From: Verrucomicrobiota bacterium
Lineage (GTDB): Bacteria > Verrucomicrobiota > Verrucomicrobiia > Verrucomicrobiales > Akkermansiaceae
Assembly: GCA_008932955.1 (NCBI GenBank)
Contig: WBXE01000061.1
Coordinates: 1-11,776 of the forward strand
Reading direction: 5' to 3'
DNA: 11,776 nucleotides
Part shown: piece by piece, positions 6,912 through 11,776 of the stretch
Layout of the letters: each line of letters begins with the position of its first letter
Position numbering within the stretch: position 1 is the stretch's first letter
Made by a program: the position numbers and the translations under genes
Notes under the pieces: generated by a model
The model's input: only the letters and a program-made list of their open reading frames with translations
The model's database searches: none
What the model was told of the DNA's origin: nothing

Positions 6912-7745
6912 TCAGGGAGTCTTTGGCGCTGGCGAGGCTGCGGGCGCAACGGCAGCACCTGGCACAGGAGCCTTGGCTGGCGCTGTGGCTGCGGCGGCCT
7001 GAACCGGTTCGAGCGTGAGTGGATCTACCAATGTGGTGGCGTCGACCGGGTTGCCGGGCAAGGCTTTGACGTGGTCGGCGGTGAGTTCCTCGGCAGTGAC
7101 TGATTGACCGGCGTTTTTGCGGGCTGCGGAGATTTTCATGGCTGCCTTGGCCATCTCGCTGGTGATCACATCGCCCTTGGTGTTGCCGAAATAGTTGCGA
7201 ACATAAGTCATGATGCCGGCAAGCTCCTCCGGCGTCATGCCGATGCCTTGCGGGGGCATCACCCCGTAGATTCTACCGTTACTAATTTTCCCTTGTAGAC
7301 CGTTGAGGATAATCATCGCAAAGCGCTCGGTCTCGCCATTGGCCCAAGCGCTGCCCACCAGCGACGGATAGGTGCTGCCGTTGCCCTTGGCGTCGGGGCC
7401 ATGACAGGTGATGCACTTGCCTTCAAATACTTTTTTACCGCGGGCCATGTAGGCCTCCAGGGCGGTTTTGGGTGGCAGCGGCGTGGCCACACTGCCCGGT
7501 GGCGTTCTGCGCACATATCCCTCACGGAATAACGAACCGTAAGACAAGTGGTCACCACCATAATCCAGAATAAAGCCCGCAAGCAGCAGCAAAGCACCAC
7601 AAATGATCGTCGTCGGCCACAACGAAATAATCTCGTTGCCGTTTTCCGGAATCTGTTTTTCACGCGCCACCACCGCATGTCCAGGGGGAACGGCAGTCGC
7701 GACGGCAGGTTGGCTAGAATCGGCAGGTTCAGAGGGCACAGACAT
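6912..7745 (-). CDS. Membrane-anchored monohaem cytochrome c (third subunit of the oxidase-like module)
   Basis: A 277-residue protein with a cytoplasmic N-terminus, one TM segment (about residues 42-61, LWPTTIICGALLLLAGFIL) and a periplasmic class-I cytochrome c domain (about 94-190). The haem-binding motif is CITCH at 111-115 and the likely axial Met is Met163 in GVMPPQ. A long Ala/Pro-rich tail fills about 230-277. It holds the CcoP place in gene order but has one haem where CcoP usually has two. It probably passes electrons from ACIII to an acceptor, or receives them from the CcoO-like subunit. It is the last gene of the operon, 34 nt after the CcoO-like gene, with no Shine-Dalgarno. The cytochrome identification is firm; the physiological partner is inferred. 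Confidence 0.9.
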   Translation of the reverse strand: MSVPSEPADSSQPAVATAVPPGHAVVAREKQIPENGNEIISLWPTTIICGALLLLAGFILDYGGDHLSYGSLFREGYVRRTPPGSVATPLPPKTALEAYMARGKKVFEGKCITCHGPDAKGNGSTYPSLVGSAWANGETERFAMIILNGLQGKISNGRIYGVMPPQGIGMTPEELAGIMTYVRNYFGNTKGDVITSEMAKAAMKISAARKNAGQSVTAEELTADHVKALPGNPVDATTLVDPLTLEPVQAAAATAPAKAPVPGAAVAPAASPAPKTP

Positions 7746-7779
7746 GATGCAAGGGGAATGGAACTGGGGAAAACAACAC

Positions 7780-8496
7780 TCAACGGGCGGCAGCCTTGGC
7801 CTCGGCTGGGGCGAAATTCAGCGCGGCAGGAACGGGCTGGTCTTTTTTCATTGCTAGCAAATAGGACACCAGCGCCTTGGCATCGGAGTCGGGCAGCAAC
7901 TCGGTGGTGGCATCGCCCCCAAACGGCAAGGCTTGGCTCGACGGCTGACCCTTGATTTCGTGCCGGGTGAAAAGAAACCGATAGGACGGACAGGTGGCCT
8001 TGCGCGCTTCGGGACTGCGCCGCGGGTCATACAGGTGGGCGTAGAGCAAGGTGGCCGGATCGCCACCGCCCTTAGCCGCTGCCGCCGCTTCGAGTCGCCG
8101 CGCGAGGTTGGATAGATCGGGCCCCATACGGCTGCTGCCGATCTGGGCGAAAGTCTCGCCTTCAAAGTCGTAGGCATTGGTCTCACGACGGGTATCGCCA
8201 CGCTCCGGATCCTTGGCCAAGCCAGCCCAATCCGCACGGAACATGTCGTTGCCCGCGTAGGTCGGACGCACCACTTGGGTGTGGCATAGATAACAGCCGT
8301 TTTCAGCATATACCTTGGCGCCGTTAACGATGCGGCCACTGCGCTTCGGATAGAAAATACCGACCGCTCCGTCGGTTTCCTTGGATAGGGTGATAGGTTC
8401 AAGGTTACGCATCTTGACGAATGGCACAATAACGACAAACAACCAAGCGAGACCAAAGCTGGCTGCTAGGCCGAGAATGAATAGGCGGAGGGACAT
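7780..8496 (-). CDS. CcoO-like membrane-anchored monohaem cytochrome c with atypical axial position
   Basis: A 238-residue homologue of cbb3 oxidase subunit II. An N-terminal TM anchor (residues 3-27) is followed by a periplasmic cytochrome domain with CYLCH at 68-72 in the CcoO-like context GCYLCHTQVVRP, then GSSRMGPDLSNLARR (120-134) and HLYDPR (154-159). In canonical CcoO the axial Met lies in a Ser-x-Met-Pro-x-Tyr segment shortly after this. Here the same place reads ATCPSYRFLF, with Cys169 (codon at 7990-7992) where Met is expected, and no other Met is near. The haem may thus be His/Cys, His/other or five-coordinate. The C-terminus (AKALVSYLLAMKK) matches the family, with a short Ala-rich tail. 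It lies 55 nt after the CcoN-like gene. Family assignment is firm; ligand assignment is by eye. Confidence 0.9.
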   Translation of the reverse strand: MSLRLFILGLAASFGLAWLFVVIVPFVKMRNLEPITLSKETDGAVGIFYPKRSGRIVNGAKVYAENGCYLCHTQVVRPTYAGNDMFRADWAGLAKDPERGDTRRETNAYDFEGETFAQIGSSRMGPDLSNLARRLEAAAAAKGGGDPATLLYAHLYDPRRSPEARKATCPSYRFLFTRHEIKGQPSSQALPFGGDATTELLPDSDAKALVSYLLAMKKDQPVPAALNFAPAEAKAAAR

Positions 8497-8508
8497 GGCG
8501 GAAGAAAA

Positions 8509-8539
8509 TGCTGAAATTCTGAAAACTGAAATGCTGAAA
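8509..8539. repeat. 8-nt word array in the spacer between the CcoN-like and CcoO-like genes
   Basis: Within the 55-nt spacer, plus-strand units read TGCTGAAA, TTCTGAAA, ACTGAAA and TGCTGAAA in direct succession. In the direction of transcription this is a repeated TTTCAG-containing word. It is AT-rich, non-coding and gives no Shine-Dalgarno to the downstream start. It may act as an unstructured mRNA linker or simply be a slippage-derived spacer. Confidence 0.6.
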
Positions 8540-8551
8540 GAAGACGCGAGC

Positions 8552-10021
8552 TCAGGGGTTAGGCTGGGGAATCGGGGCGCTCATGTCAGCGGGCGAGTCC
8601 AACAGGATTGGATTGGAGTCGCGGCGACCTAGGCCCATCCACATCATCGCGAGATGAATGAAAAAGAAAATGTTGGAAAACAGGATAACACACCAGGCAA
8701 AGGTGGATACCGCCGCATACGGGCGTACGACATCGGTGACGCTCTCCCAAGGTTGGAGCCAGGCTTCCTGAGCGCTGCCTTGGATGAAGCCGCCGAACAG
8801 GGCCCCAAAGGCAATGGCGACGATGCCATAGACCGAGAAGAAAAAGTGCATGTTGATGAAACGGCTCGATACCCACTCGCTGCAAGTGATGCGCGGCACG
8901 ATGAAGTACACCGCGCCAAACATCATAAAACTAAAACAGCCGTAGAGCGCTAGAATCTCAAACCCATAGCCGGAGATGGAGAACTGGGTGAGCTTGAGCG
9001 AGGAGCCCGGCAGGTTCAGCGCGATGGCTGCCACCGCCAGTAATAACAATCCCATCAGCCCCGCCAAGGTGAAGTGCAACGCAGGACTCTTGGGCAGTTT
9101 TTCCTCTGAGGAGAAAATCGTGCGGAGAATGTTGGCGGCAGCGGTGACCAAGGGTATAGCCAACAACGCAGTGGCAGCAGCTCCCAGATAGGGCAGGAAC
9201 ACCCCGCTCAGTGGCGACCCGGCGAGTTTCTGCATGCCGGCCCATGGCGCCACCACCGCCAGTGACCAAAATCCCAGCCTGGCAAGCGAGGTGCTGGGAA
9301 TCGGCCGCCCGCTGAGCTTGGGAGCCAGATAGTAGGCGGTGCCTAGGGCGATAGGAATGAAGTACAAAAACATCAGCGCGGATTTGAACCAAGCATTGAT
9401 CGCGGCGGCCATCAGCGGGTGGCCACTAGCGCAAAACAACAGTCCATTGGCAGTGATGAAGATCCACGGAAACCAGATCATCGCCGCTAACAAATACCAT
9501 TGCGCCACATGCGTGCGCTCGCCCTTACGCACCCGAAACTGAATGAACGACCACACCACAATCGTCAAATAACACAGCAACAGCCCCGGCCACACAAAGG
9601 CCGGAAATTCCATCCACGGCATGCCCGTTCCCCTGCCATCGAGAAGACCCAGCGTGCCTAACGAAACTACCAGGTTCCACACATGCCCGGCCGTCAGAAT
9701 GGTGCCCGCCGCGCGGCATTCCTGGCGCGACATCCGAGCCATCAGCCAGATGAGCACCCCGAAGCCCGCTTGAAACCCCCAGCCGTAAATGAGCGTGTTG
9801 GTGTGTGCCGCAAACACCCGCCCGTAACTCGCATACTCACAGTCGTCCATGAACTGCGGCCAGTGCACCTTCACCGAGGCCACGATCGCCAATAAAATCG
9901 ACACCGCCAGCCAGGCCGCCGCGCTGGTTAGGAAAAACATCACCGGATGCCGCAATGAACGGTCAATCCCGGAGCGCAGCGTGACGTCCGATAATTCGGC
10001 GGTGGAAGAAGTGGATGACAT
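8552..10021 (-). CDS. CcoN-like haem-copper oxidase homologue lacking catalytic ligands
   Basis: A 489-residue polytopic membrane protein with about 12 TM segments, plainly homologous to cbb3 oxidase subunit I. Shared landmarks are GRVFAAHTNTLIYGWG (67-82), AQWYLLAAMIWFPW (173-186), TAYYLAPKLSGRPI (228-241), LGFWSLA (249-255) and FGAVYFIVPR (368-377). His73 matches the first low-spin haem b ligand. The CuB His in the usual Tyr-x-His-Asn segment is Ser214. The active-site Tyr is Ala258. The CuB His-His pair is Gln264-Lys265. The haem ligand pair of the usual His-x-His segment falls at Phe354 and Ile356 within SGYGFEILALYG, where about three residues are also inserted. The frame is intact with no stop or frameshift. 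It sits 27 nt after the small TM gene, between ACIII and two cytochromes. It is likely a structural or electron-relay subunit and not an oxygen reductase. Confidence 0.9.
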   Translation of the reverse strand: MSSTSSTAELSDVTLRSGIDRSLRHPVMFFLTSAAAWLAVSILLAIVASVKVHWPQFMDDCEYASYGRVFAAHTNTLIYGWGFQAGFGVLIWLMARMSRQECRAAGTILTAGHVWNLVVSLGTLGLLDGRGTGMPWMEFPAFVWPGLLLCYLTIVVWSFIQFRVRKGERTHVAQWYLLAAMIWFPWIFITANGLLFCASGHPLMAAAINAWFKSALMFLYFIPIALGTAYYLAPKLSGRPIPSTSLARLGFWSLAVVAPWAGMQKLAGSPLSGVFLPYLGAAATALLAIPLVTAAANILRTIFSSEEKLPKSPALHFTLAGLMGLLLLAVAAIALNLPGSSLKLTQFSISGYGFEILALYGCFSFMMFGAVYFIVPRITCSEWVSSRFINMHFFFSVYGIVAIAFGALFGGFIQGSAQEAWLQPWESVTDVVRPYAAVSTFAWCVILFSNIFFFIHLAMMWMGLGRRDSNPILLDSPADMSAPIPQPNP

Positions 10022-10048
10022 TGTATTGTTAGAAAAGAATTGACTACC

Positions 10049-10474
10049 TCAGGGTTTGGCCGGGGCCACGGGCGGAGTTGCGGTCGGGGTATTTTTCCCG
10101 CCTGCCGCTGGTGGCGCAGACACGCCGGCTGCAGCCGGTGCTGCAGTATCGGCGGCAAGCTTGAAAGCGGTGGGTGAACCAGGCACGACCTGCTCGGGCA
10201 GTTCGACAGCGGTGGGCTTGGCTGCAGGCAAGGCGGCGGCAACCTTGGCAATGGCAGCGGCGATTTCCGCAGCAGGCAAGGCGGCGGCCTGAGCCACGCC
10301 GAGCTTCTCCTTAGTCGCGTAACGGGCCACTGCAGCGGCATCTTCGAGGTTGCTTGGCGGTTTGCGGTTGAACAAGATGACTGCGGCGAGCAGCACGGCA
10401 AACATCAAAAACGTCCACACTGCCCACCAAAAGGTGTTGAATCGAAGCAGCGGATTATCGCGAGTTGGGTCCAT
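10049..10474 (-). CDS. Small one-TM protein with Ala/Pro-rich periplasmic tail
   Basis: A 141-residue protein with a short polar N-terminus (MDPTRDNPLLRFN), one TM segment (about residues 14-35, WWAVWTFLMFAVLLAAVILF) and a long tail of Ala, Pro, Lys and Glu. The segment LEDAAAVARYATKEKLGVAQ (43-62) should be helical, and VPGSPTAFKLAA (97-108) is a distinct motif. There is no haem motif. It lies between ActF and the CcoN-like gene, where it could be an accessory subunit joining ACIII to the downstream module, comparable in size and place to small subunits such as CcoQ or ActG but without recognisable similarity. The start is preceded by a run of C on the coding strand and no Shine-Dalgarno. 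It is a real gene by position and composition; its function is not known. Confidence 0.75.
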   Translation of the reverse strand: MDPTRDNPLLRFNTFWWAVWTFLMFAVLLAAVILFNRKPPSNLEDAAAVARYATKEKLGVAQAAALPAAEIAAAIAKVAAALPAAKPTAVELPEQVVPGSPTAFKLAADTAAPAAAGVSAPPAAGGKNTPTATPPVAPAKP

Positions 10475-10492
10475 AGGGGGGTAAGTGAAAAG

Positions 10493-10541
10493 TGCTTTCT
10501 ATTATCTTTGATCTGTAATCTTCTATCCTCTATCCTCTATC
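10493..10541. repeat. 7-nt phased GAT-NNNN array in the spacer after actF
   Basis: Read on the minus strand, seven consecutive 7-mers are GATAGAG, GATAGAG, GATAGAA, GATTACA, GATCAAA, GATAATA and GAAAGCA. Six of the seven begin with GAT at strict 7-nt spacing. The array starts within the ActF TGA stop codon, so the first repeat overlaps the end of the gene. It fills most of the 65-nt gap before the small TM protein. No protein is encoded and no hairpin is evident. Confidence 0.65.
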
Positions 10542-11776
10542 AGTTCGAGACATTGGCTGACTCAAGGATACGGGGGTCGCGATTTGGATAGAGCGAGTGC
10601 TGGCCGAGGGCGCGCAGCAAAAAGAACAAGAACGCGGCACCGATGGTGATGAAAGCAAAGATATCGCCCCAGAAGGCACCTGGAATGGATACTTGGATCG
10701 GGCCAAGGCCTTCGAAGGCGGGGCCTTTGGACATGTGCTCGCCGCCCAGGGAAATCCCACGCTCGGGGATGGTGATGAGGTAGTGGTCGAGGGCGTGCAT
10801 GCACAGGGTGTAAACGGCGACGACTGAGAGAGTCTTGGGGTTTTTCTTCAACCAGGCCTGCAGCAGCACGACGAAGGGCACGACAAAGTGACCGAACACC
10901 AGCGCGATCATCGCGATGTTCCAGTCACCGGTGTTGCGGATGAGGAAGTAGGCGGTCTCCTCGGTTTGGTTGGAATACCAAATCAGGAAAAACTGCGAAA
11001 ACGTGACATACGCCCAGAACACCGTGAACGCCAACATCAGCTTGCCCATCAGATGGAAGTGCTCCGGCCCGGTGACGTGCTTGAGGTGACCTTGGCTTTT
11101 CAGCCAGGTAGATACCAAGACGATCACTGCCATCGAGTTGAGGGCTGAGCCGGCAAACAGATACACGCCCCACATGGTCGAAAACCACTTGTAATCTAGG
11201 CCCATCATGTAATCAAAGCCGGTGAAAGTGATGGTCAGGGCAAAGATGACGAGCGTGTAGGTCGAGTGGTAGCGTGCCTTGAAGAGACGTGCTGTGCCGG
11301 GATTCGGGTCGGTATCCTGGTCGGTGGAAAGCTTGCGCAGGCCGCAGATGACGGCGCTGAGGCCCACGGCCCAGAAGATGACCCGCGCGTACCAGAACGG
11401 GATATTCATGAACCAATACTTGTGATAGAGCAGGCTGGCCGCGTGGTCCAGATACTCCTTAACGTCGCCGGTGGCAGCGCGGTGGATGTTCATCCACTCG
11501 TAGAGGTATTGCTGGACCTGCGGGAAGAGCAGCGGCAGACCGAAGAGGCACATCCAGGGGTAGGTGGAGCCGAGGTTTTCGAAGGTGCGACGCACCGAGG
11601 TACCCCAACCGGAGTTAGACACGTTGTGCAACAGCGTCCAGAAACACCCGCCAATGGACAGCGTGAGGTAGAAGTAAAACGCGAATAGCCACGAATACGC
11701 AAAGGGCGCACGCAGTTTCACCGGGGCGAAAAACAGCAAATAGACACTGATAACTGTGCCGATCATAGCGATGGCC
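10540..11776 (-). CDS. actF: ACIII quinol:cytochrome c oxidoreductase membrane subunit ActF (5' partial)
   Basis: At least 411 residues of a polytopic inner-membrane protein. It has the ActF pattern of multiple TM helices with phrases such as FYLTLSIGGCFWTLLHNVSN near the N-terminus, WFMNIPFWYARVIFWAVG, TFTGFDYMMGLDYKWFSTMW, HLMGKLMLAFTVFWAYVTF, FSQFFLIWYSNQTEETAYF and GDWNIAMIALVFGHFVVPF. ActF is one of the two smaller NrfD-related transmembrane subunits of alternative complex III, which oxidises menaquinol and reduces a cytochrome c or an attached oxidase. The frame is open to the window edge: Ala-Ile-Ala precedes the first internal Met at 11766, so the true start is outside and only a short N-terminal part is missing. 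The upstream act genes are expected beyond the edge. The next operon gene begins 65 nt downstream. Confidence 0.9.
   Translation of the reverse strand, partial: AIAMIGTVISVYLLFFAPVKLRAPFAYSWLFAFYFYLTLSIGGCFWTLLHNVSNSGWGTSVRRTFENLGSTYPWMCLFGLPLLFPQVQQYLYEWMNIHRAATGDVKEYLDHAASLLYHKYWFMNIPFWYARVIFWAVGLSAVICGLRKLSTDQDTDPNPGTARLFKARYHSTYTLVIFALTITFTGFDYMMGLDYKWFSTMWGVYLFAGSALNSMAVIVLVSTWLKSQGHLKHVTGPEHFHLMGKLMLAFTVFWAYVTFSQFFLIWYSNQTEETAYFLIRNTGDWNIAMIALVFGHFVVPFVVLLQAWLKKNPKTLSVVAVYTLCMHALDHYLITIPERGISLGGEHMSKGPAFEGLGPIQVSIPGAFWGDIFAFITIGAAFLFFLLRALGQHSLYPNRDPRILESANVSN

Noticed and set aside
6658..7002. Plus-strand frame of 114 codons starting at the lipoprotein stop
   Set aside because: It starts with GTG overlapping the stop, runs antisense into the cytochrome tail, and its Ala-rich end is just the complement of the Ala/Pro-coding region.
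8552..10021. Calling the CcoN-like gene a functional cbb3 oxygen reductase or a nitric oxide reductase
   Set aside because: Both enzyme types need the three metal-site histidines and the His ligand of the high-spin haem, all of which are replaced here.
8552..10021. Calling the CcoN-like gene a pseudogene
   Set aside because: There are no internal stops or frameshifts, fold motifs are well kept, and flanking genes are tightly spaced, so an intact gene with an altered role fits better.

Overview
The window most resembles a chromosomal fragment from a Verrucomicrobiota-like bacterium, or a relative in the PVC group. The reasons are high GC content, a DUF5069 gene, a coiled-coil/TPR protein with a verrucomicrobial-type N-terminus, genes of the alternative complex III (ACIII) respiratory type, no recognisable Shine-Dalgarno sequence at any start, and spacers built of short repeated words. 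The lineage is inferred from protein character; no marker gene is present.

Layout. Positions 1-30 hold a 15-bp tandem duplication. A YghZ-type aldo/keto reductase (92-1105, +) is followed by a repeat-bearing spacer and a DUF5069 gene (1329-1844, +). A sugar-porter MFS transporter (1909-3681, -) converges on the DUF5069 gene and carries an unusual periplasmic insertion of about 115 residues. Divergent from it is an exported coiled-coil/TPR protein (3826-6012, +), followed closely by a lipoprotein of unknown function (6050-6661, +). A convergent spacer with strong hairpins (6662-6911) separates these from a minus-strand respiratory operon that runs off the right edge.

The operon reads, in transcription order: the quinol-oxidoreductase membrane subunit ActF of ACIII (11776-10540, 5' end cut), a small one-TM protein with an Ala/Pro-rich tail, a CcoN-like polytopic protein, a CcoO-like monohaem cytochrome c, and a membrane-anchored monohaem cytochrome c. 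Automatic annotation would call this ACIII plus a cbb3 oxidase. Read residue by residue, the CcoN-like protein keeps the fold and one low-spin haem histidine but lacks every histidine needed for CuB and haem b3, the second low-spin haem ligand, and the active-site tyrosine. The CcoO-like partner has Cys where the axial Met is expected. The module is therefore probably not an oxygen reductase but a cofactor-depleted oxidase-like complex attached to ACIII. This is the most interesting content of the window.

A secondary theme is the intergenic DNA. Five AT-rich or edge spacers each contain their own short repeated word (15, 9, about 7, 8 and 7 nt). No RNA genes, CRISPR arrays, insertion sequences or phage genes were seen.
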